DNA of 64,000 nt from an uncultured beta proteobacterium (GCA_903945325.1 CAJAVE010000269.1:1-64000); one strand, 5' to 3'; positions 41,888 to 51,441 are shown, counted from the stretch's first letter. Program-made: numbers and translations. The notes: a model not told the origin generated them from the sequence alone.

Positions 41888-44800
41888 ATGAACGCCAACA
41901 CCATGCAAAAGGCCGCTGGAGCGACTAACTCCAACGGCCAACACACTGACACCAACAGTGTCAATTCTGGCACTAACGACACCACCAGTAAAGTCGTTGC
42001 GCCGACCCCAGTCCCCAAACCTAACAGGGCCGCCATTCTGGATGCGCTGATGGTGCTATACGATCCAGCTGATGTGGTCGAGCTTCGTGCAATTAGCACC
42101 AACGGCCGCAAGCGTACTGATTCTGGCTACTTTGATGCCGACCACCGTGACGATCTAGCGGACTATGCGATGGGACTGAGTGAAAGTGGTGCTGCGGTTT
42201 ACACCACGTTAAACGCAGTTAATCCCCAGTTACTGAGTCGATATTCCAATCGCCTTGAAGTCAACGCCAGTTCCACTACCACCGACAAGGATGTGACACG
42301 GCGGCGCCAGTTGCTAATTGATCTTGACCCAGTGCGTCCATCTGGCACAAGTGCGACGGACGCACAGCTTGAGGCAGCTAGGATCAAAGCTTGTGAGATT
42401 TACACCTACCTAGAGAGTATCGGTTGGCCTGCGCCTGCAACTGCCTTATCAGGCAACGGCTACCACCTGCTTTACGCTATCGATCTGCCCAACGATGACG
42501 CTTCAACTGCGTTAGTGAAGGCGGTGTTGCTGGCGCTGGCTGATCGCTTTGACGATGCCCACACCAAGGTCGATCGCGCTGTTTTCAATGCGGGGCGGAT
42601 AACCAAGCTGTATGGCACTGTTGCCAACAAGGGCGACCATACAGCGACCGCCCCATGGCGGCGGTCATGCCTGATGGACACCCCTGCGCGGGTCGTGGTG
42701 AAAGTGGCGCAGCTTGCCATGGTTCAACCACCAGCACGGGCAGCGACACCCGACACAAGGCCTGCTACTGTTGCCGATACATCCACAGCGGGAAGTTTCA
42801 ATCTGGAGGACTTCTTTGGACGGCATAGCATTGCCTACACCACCGACCTGCACGATGGTCGTGAGCGGTTCAAGCTGGCACGGTGCCCCTTCAACCCCGA
42901 GCACGTCAATGGTGAAGCAGCGGTGTTTCGTCCACCATCGGGGCCACTGGGCTTCAAGTGCCAGCACGATTCCTGTTCAGACAATCACTGGAAGCAAGTA
43001 CGGGAGTTGCTGGATGGGCCGCAACAGGGCGGCGTGAACTCAGTGGCCGCTGGTGCAAGTAATGTGGGGGCTACATTTCATGTAGACACTATTTCAAGCG
43101 AAGACGAACAGCGCTTGCGCGGTGCCCTTGCTGCTATTCCAGCAACCGCCTGTCTGAAAAACCATACTGCAGCGCAGGTCATCGGCATGGCCTTGCGCCA
43201 TATGCCCAGTGGCATTGCCGAAGACCTAGGCAGGGCAATGTGTGGCGAATGGGATGCATTGACCGGTGGAGTGGCACTAGCGGTGTTTGACAAAAGCGAT
43301 CCGCACTATTCGGCACGTAAGCCGCTGGGACTGGCTAGCGTGTATGCGATGGCGCAGATGCATGGTTGGTCGGATTCAGAGCCTTGGTCAGCACCAACTC
43401 TATTGCCTGTTGGGTTGCCCCCTGTGATGCCTTTTACCGACGACCTACTGCCTGTAGCTTTGCGGCCCTGGGTGATGGATATTGCCCACAGGATGCAATG
43501 CCCCCCGGACTTCTCAGCAGTTGGCGCTATTGCAGCGATATCTAGCCTGATCGGGGCTCGTGCTGTGGTTCAACCTAAGCAACACGATAACTGGCAGGTC
43601 GTTCCAAATCTTTGGGCACTCATTGTGGGCAGGCCGGGCGTGATGAAATCCCCGGCGCTTGGTCAAGTCATGATGCCCTTGAATCAGATGGAAGCGACCG
43701 CGCGCAAGCTATTTCAGACGGTGCATGAGTCATGGGAGCTGGACTGCAAGGTGTCAAAGATTCAGGACGATGCCAATGAGAAGAAAGCTAAGGGCCTGAT
43801 TGACAAGGGCAACACAGCAGCAGCGCGTCAACTACTGACACCCAGCGCCACTCCGGCAGAACCCACCATGCGCAGCTACGTGGAGACCAATACCACTATG
43901 GAGGCTCTGGGCGTAACGCTCCAGCAGAATCCTTGGGGTTTGATCGTTTATCGAGATGAGATTTTTAGCTTTTTGACAACGTTGGATAGTGAAGACAACC
44001 AGGAGGCTAGAGGCTTCTACCTTCAGGGCTATGACGGAAACCAAGGCTACAAATTCAAGCGCATCACTCGCAGTGAGACTTGGCTGGATCGTGTGTGCAT
44101 TGCCATGCTGGGTGGCATCCAGCCAGGCAAAATTCAACGTTACGTGAGGGATGCGGTATCTGGCGGTAATGGCGATGATGGCTTGTTGCAACGGTTTGGT
44201 TTGACGGTATGGCCAGACATTGAAGCAGAGTTCAAACTGGTTGACCAATGGCCAGACACCCAGGCTAAACAAGCCGCCTGGGCAGTATTTGAACGCCTGG
44301 CACCGTTGCAGCCTCTGAATGACACCGAGCCCGTGGTGTGGCGATTCACTCCAGAAGCACAAGCCCTGTTCTTTGATTGGCTGGTTCCCTTTGAAACCGA
44401 GATTCGCAGCGATGAACTTCACCCAGCCATGGTGTCCCATCTGGCCAAGTACCGCAAACTAATCCCGGCCTTGGCGCTGATCTTTGCCCTGATTGATACA
44501 CCTGACAGCGGTGGCGTGATCCATGAAGCTGAACTGAGGCGCGCACTGGCTATGGGGGAGTATCTGCGTAGCCATGCAAACCGCCTCTATGCGGCGGCAA
44601 CGACCCCAGAGACCAAGGCCGCTGAAACCCTACTATCCAAGATCAAGGCAGGAAAGTTGGTTGGCGGCGACGGTGCAGTCTCAAGCAGGTTCACACCCCG
44701 GCTAGTAGCTAAGAAAAGTTGGTCTGGCTTGGGATCGTCAGCTGATGTACGCAAAGCCGCCGACTTGCTGGTGGACTATGACTACTTGCGCCGTGAAGTA

Positions 44801-44899
44801 GAGCCAGTTGGTGCATCCGGTGGCAGACCGAGCGTGTGCTATGTAATCAATCCAGAAGTACTTCAAGGCGTTACAGCGGGAACCCCCTTGCATTGTTGA
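41888..44899 (+). CDS. DUF3987-type protein with primase-polymerase-like N-terminus (1003 aa)
   Basis: N-terminal RRQLLIDLDPVRPSGTSATDAQ... GNGYHLLYAIDLPNDD..., KLYGTVANKGDH; zinc/CHC-like CPFNPEH...FKCQHDSC; DUF3987-like WALIVGRPGVMKSPALGQVMMPLNQMEA, VYRDEIFSFLTTLD. Confidence 0.82.
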   Translation: MNANTMQKAAGATNSNGQHTDTNSVNSGTNDTTSKVVAPTPVPKPNRAAILDALMVLYDPADVVELRAISTNGRKRTDSGYFDADHRDDLADYAMGLSESGAAVYTTLNAVNPQLLSRYSNRLEVNASSTTTDKDVTRRRQLLIDLDPVRPSGTSATDAQLEAARIKACEIYTYLESIGWPAPATALSGNGYHLLYAIDLPNDDASTALVKAVLLALADRFDDAHTKVDRAVFNAGRITKLYGTVANKGDHTATAPWRRSCLMDTPARVVVKVAQLAMVQPPARAATPDTRPATVADTSTAGSFNLEDFFGRHSIAYTTDLHDGRERFKLARCPFNPEHVNGEAAVFRPPSGPLGFKCQHDSCSDNHWKQVRELLDGPQQGGVNSVAAGASNVGATFHVDTISSEDEQRLRGALAAIPATACLKNHTAAQVIGMALRHMPSGIAEDLGRAMCGEWDALTGGVALAVFDKSDPHYSARKPLGLASVYAMAQMHGWSDSEPWSAPTLLPVGLPPVMPFTDDLLPVALRPWVMDIAHRMQCPPDFSAVGAIAAISSLIGARAVVQPKQHDNWQVVPNLWALIVGRPGVMKSPALGQVMMPLNQMEATARKLFQTVHESWELDCKVSKIQDDANEKKAKGLIDKGNTAAARQLLTPSATPAEPTMRSYVETNTTMEALGVTLQQNPWGLIVYRDEIFSFLTTLDSEDNQEARGFYLQGYDGNQGYKFKRITRSETWLDRVCIAMLGGIQPGKIQRYVRDAVSGGNGDDGLLQRFGLTVWPDIEAEFKLVDQWPDTQAKQAAWAVFERLAPLQPLNDTEPVVWRFTPEAQALFFDWLVPFETEIRSDELHPAMVSHLAKYRKLIPALALIFALIDTPDSGGVIHEAELRRALAMGEYLRSHANRLYAAATTPETKAAETLLSKIKAGKLVGGDGAVSSRFTPRLVAKKSWSGLGSSADVRKAADLLVDYDYLRREVEPVGASGGRPSVCYVINPEVLQGVTAGTPLHC

Positions 44900-44930
44900 T
44901 AAATCAGTAATGCCTCAGGTGGGGGCTACG

Positions 44931-44979
44931 AAACCTACAAAACCCACTGAGTGACATCAGTATGGGGTTTTGTAGGTTT
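44931..44979. terminator. Large perfect inverted repeat downstream of the DUF3987 gene (terminator or replication-associated hairpin)
   Basis: AAACCTACAAAACCC (44931-44945) / GGGTTTTGTAGGTTT (44965-44979), 15/15 complementary, plus inner ACTGA/TCAGT. Confidence 0.65.
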
Positions 44980-45249
44980 TGCTGTCTTCTCCCAGGCACC
45001 GCCAGAATATATGGGGTAGTAATGGATATTCACTGGCTTAGGTCACCACTGGTCGTGGCATAGGAAATTTTTAAATTTTTTGTGAACAAAAAATGATGCC
45101 GGAGCTCAAGGTTGGGTGAAATTTACAAAATGGGTACGAGGGCAGTACCAACGGGTCAAAGGTAGAAAACAAAAACACCCCCCCCGCATCAAGCCCTGCA
45201 CAGTTTTCAACCCATGCCCACCCCCTAATGCGTGGTCATGTGCCCCTAC

Positions 45250-46300
45250 AAGTCGCTTCGCTTGGTTTCCAGGTCACATCACCGCTTTTCACACGTTCGG
45301 CGGCTGGGTATGTCAATCAGTGCAATAGGCGTTGCTACGCCCCTTGCAGAGGCTGCAGAGGTGCTTGGTAAGTGCTTCGCAATGGTGGTCAGTGCGCTGT
45401 GGCGCAGACGTGGCTACGGCTCGCTGGCGCATCGTGCTGGAGTCGCTGTTGCCAGCAGCGTGACCATGCAGCCCTTTTTAAGTCGTGCCTTTGTTAAAAA
45501 AGGCCACATCGTCACTTTCACCAGATCGACGGTTGGTTGTGCTGGTCAGTGGCAAAGGCTGGGTACAGCCATTGCCAGGATTCACGCATTCAAAGCATGT
45601 GCTTCGCAAGTGTCAATCAGTGCGCTGTGGCGCAGACATGGCCGCTACGCTCTCAGCTTCGACCAGCAGCGTGACCATGAACCACACTGCAAGTCGTGCC
45701 TTGGTTGCAGAGTGGCACATCGTCACTTGTCATGGGTTTAAAGTTCTGTGGGTCTGATCAGTGGCAAAGGCGGATTACCGCCATTGCCAAAATGCACAGT
45801 GTCATCACCAGTTGCTTCGCAAAGATGGCAGCATGAGCGCTGTGGCGCTGGGTGATGATCTCGCCTCGCTTGCGCATCGTGGCTGGCATTCCAGATCCAC
45901 CGCTACTGGTGATCCACAGCTACGGCAAAGTTACATAACGCCCCACTGCATGAAGTGCAGGTCCAGCCACTCGCAAGCTCGCTTTGTGGCCCTACACCGC
46001 TACGCGCCCTTTGGATTTACGCAGTAGGCGTTATGCAAAATTGCCTTCACTGGAGCGGTCACCAGCCGCCTGCACTCCCAGGCCGCTTCGCGCCCTACGT
46101 ACAGTCGTCTGTCGCCCTAGCGGTGTTCTGGCGTTGTGGCATATGTCAGGCGCTTTGCGCATTGTTCTGGTTTGTGGCCTACGGCCAGGCATCTTGTGTT
46201 TGCCCCTGCCCACCCTGGGCTGGCTTGCTTCGCAAGCATCGCCCGCGCGGTCTGCCCGTCTGCCCCCCAAGGGGGCTCCCTCAGAACCGCGCAAAGCCAC
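45250..46300. repeat. Non-coding, hairpin-dense region with about 210-230 bp degenerate tandem repeats
   Basis: Related blocks near 45391-45580, 45619-45790 and 45815-45960 (e.g. agtgcgctgtggcgcagac at 45391 and 45619; cagcagcgtgaccatg at about 45457 and 45663; ggcaaaggcNgg...ccNgccattgcc at 45551 and 45763). Confidence 0.7.
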
Positions 46301-46604
46301 ACCGCCGGTCATGCCCTTGTTGCCACCAATAATGCCAGCTCTATCACCGAGCACTTTTCACCCCTGTGCTAGAAGCAAGAAAAAGAAGCCCGCCACCATG
46401 AGGCAATCTAAGAATCATGCGCTGGTGAGGGGCTTCAATCCTACCAACTGGGGTAGCTGTCGCGCTACGAGGCACACCTGGATCAAAAGTATGAACGCGG
46501 CTTGGTGATGCCGATCAAGCACAGTCCTAATTAGCTTTGAAGCAAAGCCCAGGGCTGTTCGACAATCAAACCAAAAAAACCCACCACGGCTAAAAAGCAA
46601 ACGA

Positions 46605-49600
46605 TTAATTGAAATTGACTACCACTGTGAACTGTTCCCCTGTGCGAGTCAATGTCAAGTAATACACACCTCGGAAACCATTGTCTGCAGCACTTTTTGC
46701 CAATGTACTCGTCACTCCAACTGATTCTGCTGGGATGAGATCACCCCCACTAAGCAAGGTTAAGTTTGTGCTGCTGCTTAGCACTGCACTTCCATTTTGG
46801 AATTCATATTGACTGATAGAAAATGTTTCATTCGATTTATTTGAAATCGTTGAACTAAACTGCGACCCCGCCTGCTTTATACCGTTCATTGACGACCCCG
46901 CCGACGAGGAGCCAGTTCCAAAAAGCTGATTTAAATCGGACACTGCTGTAATCGCAACCGTTTTCACAACGCTGTTAAGTTGGCCGTCATTGACAACAAG
47001 TGATGCAACGTACGTTCCCGCCACATCAACGGTGTAAGTTGGCTTAACTGCGGTCGATGAAGACAAGGCAGCATCACTGCCAGCAGGTTTTGAAGTCAAC
47101 GTCCAGGCGTAGGTCAGCTTGCCACCATTGGCATCAGAACTGGCGCTGCCGTCCAATATGACCACACTACCGGCGACCACGCTTTGAGCAATGCCTGCAT
47201 TGGCTACCGGTGCGACATTGACAGCAACGCTCGACTCAGGCTTGTCCACCCAAAACCCAGTGCCATTGCCCAGCGTCTTGCTGCCTGCGGTGAAGTCCAG
47301 ATATCCCTTGCCGGTGATGTAGTCGGTCAGTGCCGTGCTGCTTTGTGCTTCTAGGTCTGGAGCATAAAAGTACCACTTAGACTGGGCACTGTCCCAGGCC
47401 CATAGGGTGGTGAGCCCATAGGCCGGTGGGGTGGCCCTTAAGCTGGTGTTAAAGGCGGTGGGGCTTACGTCGTTACCCGTGGCGACCAGGTTCCAGCCTT
47501 TGACCAGGTTGTCATTGGTAAAGTTAAACGGCGCTGCACTTTGTAAGTCGAGAGTGGCTGGTGCAGTGGCATTGACCCAGTAGCCTTCGCCGGGGTTGAT
47601 GTCGCTGAGGATGCCATAGCCTTTGCCAGTGGTGTAGTCCTGCAACTCTGCAGGCATCAAGCTGGGGGTGTAGAACTTCCAGCCTGGGGTGCTGGGGTCC
47701 CATTTCCACACGGTAGTGATTAATGATGGGTCACCAAAGGTGGTGGCAACGGGCAAAGGCTGGCTTTGGCTGTTGCCCAGCAGGTTCCAGCCTTTCAACA
47801 GAGTCAGCGACGTGCTGGCTGATACAGCCACCGTGTGCGGGCTTCCTGGAGCATTACTGGTGATGGTGACAGTACCTACGCGACTGCCCGCCACCCTGGG
47901 GCTAAAGGTCACGCTCAGGTCGCAAAAGCCCGATGCGCCCAAACCAGCGCCACAGTTGTTCGTGACCGCAAAATCGCCCGTGGTGCTGATGCTGGTCAGG
48001 CTCAAAACGGCACCACCAGTATTGGTCAGCTTGATGGTTTGTACTGCGCTGGTGCTGCCCAGTGCCGTCGCCGGAAAGCTCATTGTGGTGGGGTTGAGTG
48101 CCACCACTGGCACTGCCAACCCCGTCCCGCTTAAGCTGACGGTGTTGGGGCTGTTGCTGGCATCGCTGGTGATGACCACGCTGCCACTCAAAGGGCCAAC
48201 AGCAGTTGGGGCAAAGGTCACGCTGATGCTGCAACTAGCAGACGGAGCCAGTGTGGCGCCGCAAGAAGTGATTTTGGCAAAGTCGCCAGTTGCCGTGATG
48301 CTGCTGATGTTCAGCACGGCACCACCGGTATTGCTCAGGGTGATGGCTTGGGCTGCGCTAGAGGTGCCCTGCTTTTGGCTGGCAAAGTTTTTGCTGGTGG
48401 CGCTCAGGCTCAGCAGAGCACCCTGGCCTATGCCAGTGAGGGCGATTGTGTGCGGGCTGCCTGGGGCATCGCTGGTTAACGTCAATGTGCCGGTACGTGT
48501 GCCGCCAGCTGTGGGTTTAAAGCTGACATCCAGCGTGCAAAAACCACCTGCACCAATACCTGCGCCGCAGTTGTTGGTCACATTGAAGTCACCGGTCGCG
48601 GCGATGCTGGTGATGTTCATTGTTGCCGTACCGGTGTTGGATAGGATTACCGTTTGTGCAGCGCTGGTGCTGGCGATGTTTTGCTTGGCAAAGGCTTGGG
48701 TTGCTGGTAGGCCGCTAACAACTGGTACATCTTTGAAAGTGGCCGTGACAAACTTGGCTGCATCCATGGTGACGGTGCAGGTGGCTGCGGTGCCGCTACA
48801 GGCCCCGCTCCAAGCAATCAGATTGTTCGCAGGGCTGGCGGTTAGGGTAACCACATCCCCGGTGAAATAACCGGTGGAACTGGCTACGCTAATACAAGCA
48901 ATGCCATTGTAGGCACTACTGGTAATTTGCCCCAGTCCAGTAGAACTTACACTCAAAATCAAAGGTCCAAGGCACTGCCCACCGCGCACCAGCCGGACAC
49001 CGTAGCTGTTGATCCGGTCGTAGTAGTAGCTGGCGAGTCCATAGCCTAAATGGACGAACCATGTGAAGCTTGGATGCTCGGCGCTGAACGAACCCGACCA
49101 AAAGAACGAACTACCTGCAGCCGGAAAGACGCTGGTGTTGTATGCTGGAGTAGTCTTTCTATAGTCGACCAAGCTTATAAGTTCATCCGCGCTGGGAATC
49201 CGCCAGTCGTTTTTGCCATTAAAACTCTTACTTACTGCTTGAGCCTGCTCAAACGTCATGCTCGACACGACACCTGTGCAAGTACTGCCATTCCAGCTTT
49301 GTCCCTCAGCACAGTGTTTCCACATTAAATTGGTCGGTATATGTGTCACCGTGCCATCACCATTGTCTCTATAGTCGCTGGTGGGACGCGAAATATCCAG
49401 CAAACCGCCAACAGACTGCCCACCGCGCACCAGCCGGACATTGCGGGGGCTGCTCCGGTAGCCATCGTAGACGTTGCCTAAGCCGAAACTGATGTGCCAC
49501 GCGTTGCTGGAACCGGCGGCGTAGGGAGAACCTGACCAATAGGACGAGCTTGGTGCAGCTGGAAAAACCACTGAGTCAATTGCCGGATTAAAGACTGTTC

Positions 49601-49922
49601 GATCCACAATCGTCTGCAATTCTCGAATATTGGGCACCCGCCAATCACTCTGCCCCGCAAATGTCAGAGTGCCAGTTAATGCATTGGCCTGATCAAAGGT
49701 ATAAGCGCTGGCCTTGCCCGTGCAAGTCGTCCCATTCCAAGTCTGCCCCATTGAACAGCGCATCCAGACCAGCCCAGTAGTTGGGTCGGTCACCGTGCCG
49801 TCGTCATTGTCCGAATAGGTTTTTCCCGCCAACGCCGGGGTGATTGATCCACAGACCAATACCAGCAGCGCCAGAAAACGCAAAAAGGCGAAGCGAGCAA
49901 GAAGGAGTGACAGTGCATGCAT
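46605..49922 (-). CDS. Secreted multidomain protein: two DUF1566 domains, three choice-of-anchor-D repeats, GWNL repeats, PKD domain
   Basis: Signal peptide; YSDNDDGTVTDPTTGLVWMRC...WRVPNIRELQTIVD and NGDGTVTHIPTNLMWKHC...WRIPSADELISLVD; three copies of SAxQTIxLxNTGxAxxxITSIxxTGDF; C-terminal PVANAGIAQSVVAGSVVILDGSASSDANGGKLTYAWTLTSKP (PKD). Confidence 0.85.
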   Translation of the reverse strand: MHALSLLLARFAFLRFLALLVLVCGSITPALAGKTYSDNDDGTVTDPTTGLVWMRCSMGQTWNGTTCTGKASAYTFDQANALTGTLTFAGQSDWRVPNIRELQTIVDRTVFNPAIDSVVFPAAPSSSYWSGSPYAAGSSNAWHISFGLGNVYDGYRSSPRNVRLVRGGQSVGGLLDISRPTSDYRDNGDGTVTHIPTNLMWKHCAEGQSWNGSTCTGVVSSMTFEQAQAVSKSFNGKNDWRIPSADELISLVDYRKTTPAYNTSVFPAAGSSFFWSGSFSAEHPSFTWFVHLGYGLASYYYDRINSYGVRLVRGGQCLGPLILSVSSTGLGQITSSAYNGIACISVASSTGYFTGDVVTLTASPANNLIAWSGACSGTAATCTVTMDAAKFVTATFKDVPVVSGLPATQAFAKQNIASTSAAQTVILSNTGTATMNITSIAATGDFNVTNNCGAGIGAGGFCTLDVSFKPTAGGTRTGTLTLTSDAPGSPHTIALTGIGQGALLSLSATSKNFASQKQGTSSAAQAITLSNTGGAVLNISSITATGDFAKITSCGATLAPSASCSISVTFAPTAVGPLSGSVVITSDASNSPNTVSLSGTGLAVPVVALNPTTMSFPATALGSTSAVQTIKLTNTGGAVLSLTSISTTGDFAVTNNCGAGLGASGFCDLSVTFSPRVAGSRVGTVTITSNAPGSPHTVAVSASTSLTLLKGWNLLGNSQSQPLPVATTFGDPSLITTVWKWDPSTPGWKFYTPSLMPAELQDYTTGKGYGILSDINPGEGYWVNATAPATLDLQSAAPFNFTNDNLVKGWNLVATGNDVSPTAFNTSLRATPPAYGLTTLWAWDSAQSKWYFYAPDLEAQSSTALTDYITGKGYLDFTAGSKTLGNGTGFWVDKPESSVAVNVAPVANAGIAQSVVAGSVVILDGSASSDANGGKLTYAWTLTSKPAGSDAALSSSTAVKPTYTVDVAGTYVASLVVNDGQLNSVVKTVAITAVSDLNQLFGTGSSSAGSSMNGIKQAGSQFSSTISNKSNETFSISQYEFQNGSAVLSSSTNLTLLSGGDLIPAESVGVTSTLAKSAADNGFRGVYYLTLTRTGEQFTVVVNFN

Positions 49923-50621
49923 GACGGAATCCCTTGATTTCTATTGCCACTATTTGTTGCTATTATTGGTCTATGTTACTTGCATACCCGCATGGTCATG
50001 ATGACATGGCACAACAAGCACTTATCAGCGGGCGCAGGCACCCACTGGCAAACAGAGCTATATAGCGGCTAAGAGCATGGCTAGATCGGCTCAGGTGGGC
50101 TTATGGCGTGATGCTTACCCAACGCCACCCTCTGGGAGTTCAGGCACAAGCGGTGAGGCGCCGGGGCCTCTGGAAGAAATAGTTAACATTTCACAATGTG
50201 AAATATCACTACAAAGCCGTGATTTATCCGAACCGATATCTACCCGATAGGCTGACTCACATTGCCTCACTATGTGGTCCGAGCTATTGAAGTCTATCCA
50301 GACATCATCACACTTCTTGGGATTCCAGCTACATACATCTAGAACTTCTGATAGAAGTATTTGATAGCTGTCCCCGATGTACTACCCTTCCCAAATAGCC
50401 CACCTCTAGCGATATGCAGCCGGTAGGCTAACTGAGTGTGATCACCCCGATTGATGGGCCAATACCGTGTCAAAATACCACGCACAGTAAGTCACAAAAT
50501 CTCAGCCAACTGTTGGTCTTTTTGTTGGTACTTTCACCAATTTTTAAACTTTTCCATTGGTACGACTGAACCCTGGTTCAGGATGCGGGTCCGGTGGCAT
50601 TTGCAGACACCTAACCTTTCC

Positions 50622-51434
50622 ATGCTTGACCCCCTTCTGATCTTCGAACTGGCCGTACTGGGCCTGGCAACCGGCTTTCTGGCCGGTCTGCTGGGTATTG
50701 GCGGTGGCATGCTAATCGGTCCATTCATGACGATCATCCTGTCGTCCGTTGGTGTGTCCTCCGATCTGGCAGTCAAAATGGCGATCGCCACGTCCATGGC
50801 AACCATCATGTTTACCTCGATTTCCAGCGTGCGAGCCCATCACAAGCGCGGTGCTGTGCGTTGGGACATTGTCAGGGGCCTGGCTCCTGGCATCTTGATC
50901 GGTGGCGCCTTCGCCAGCGCTGGCGTTTTTGCCATCCTCAAAGGCAGTGCGTTGGCGATCTTTTTTGCACTGTTCGTTGGATTCTCAGCCACGCAAATGT
51001 TTCTGGACAAAAAGCCAAAACCCAGCCGGCAGATGCCGGGCTCGGGGGGCCAATTGGCAGCCGGCAGTGTGATTGGTTTCCTGTCAGGCCTCGTGGGCGC
51101 CGGTGGCGGCTTTGTCAGCGTGCCCTTCATGGTTGCGCACAACGTCGCCATTATCAATGCAGTAGCCACCAGCGCAGCGCTGGGTTTCCCCATAGCGCTG
51201 GCCAACACCGTGGGCTATGTCATCAGTGGCGCATCTCTTACGCACCTACCACCCCATTCACTGGGATATGTCTGGCTACCGGCGCTGGGCGTGATAGCTT
51301 GCTGCAGTGTGCTGACAGCACCCCTCGGCGCAAAAATGGCGCACAAATTGCCGGTGGCCAAGCTGAAGAAAGTGTTTGCGCTGATCCTGTACACCCTGGC
51401 GGCCTATATGTTGTGGAAGGGGTTACACGGTTAG
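50622..51434 (+). CDS. TauE/SafE family sulfite exporter/permease
   Basis: LGLATGFLAGLLGIGGGMLIGPFMTIIL... SGLVGAGGGFVSVPFMVAHNV. Start 50622 (MLDPLLIFELAV) just after attR; the track start 50451 is within the element. Confidence 0.88.
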   Translation: MLDPLLIFELAVLGLATGFLAGLLGIGGGMLIGPFMTIILSSVGVSSDLAVKMAIATSMATIMFTSISSVRAHHKRGAVRWDIVRGLAPGILIGGAFASAGVFAILKGSALAIFFALFVGFSATQMFLDKKPKPSRQMPGSGGQLAAGSVIGFLSGLVGAGGGFVSVPFMVAHNVAIINAVATSAALGFPIALANTVGYVISGASLTHLPPHSLGYVWLPALGVIACCSVLTAPLGAKMAHKLPVAKLKKVFALILYTLAAYMLWKGLHG

Positions 51435-51441
51435 ATCGTAT

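Larger units (their letters stand above)
39028..50613 (+). mobile_element. Integrative genomic element inserted at the 3' end of ssrS (attL 39028-39074, attR 50566-50613)
   Basis: Imperfect 47/48-bp direct repeat of the 6S RNA 3' end: ctgaaccccggttcaggatgccggtccggtggcactgcagacaccta vs ctgaaccctggttcaggatgcgggtccggtggcatttgcagacaccta. Integrase adjacent to attL; TTTGTTGGTACTTT shared by both ends (39150, 50521). Confidence 0.92.

Noticed and set aside
45930-46040. Integron attC-like site (cataacgcc ... ggcgttatg)
   Set aside because: Arms are complementary, but the core boxes do not match RYYYAAC/GTTRRRY and no integron integrase or cassette ORF is seen.
45116-46508. Several 60-174 aa ORFs in the hairpin-rich region
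   Set aside because: Overlapping frames, low-complexity composition and coincidence with degenerate repeats and palindromes; no domain recognised.
47689-48870. 393-aa plus-strand ORF antisense to the DUF1566 protein
   Set aside because: Antisense shadow of repeats; the minus-strand frame has clear domains and signal peptide.
46605-49922. Diversity-generating retroelement target (DUF1566 domains can be DGR variable proteins)
   Set aside because: No reverse transcriptase, Avd or template repeat recognised in the window.
39028-50613. Retron or CRISPR in the element
   Set aside because: No reverse transcriptase and no regularly spaced short direct repeats with unique spacers; the ~215-bp units are too long and degenerate.
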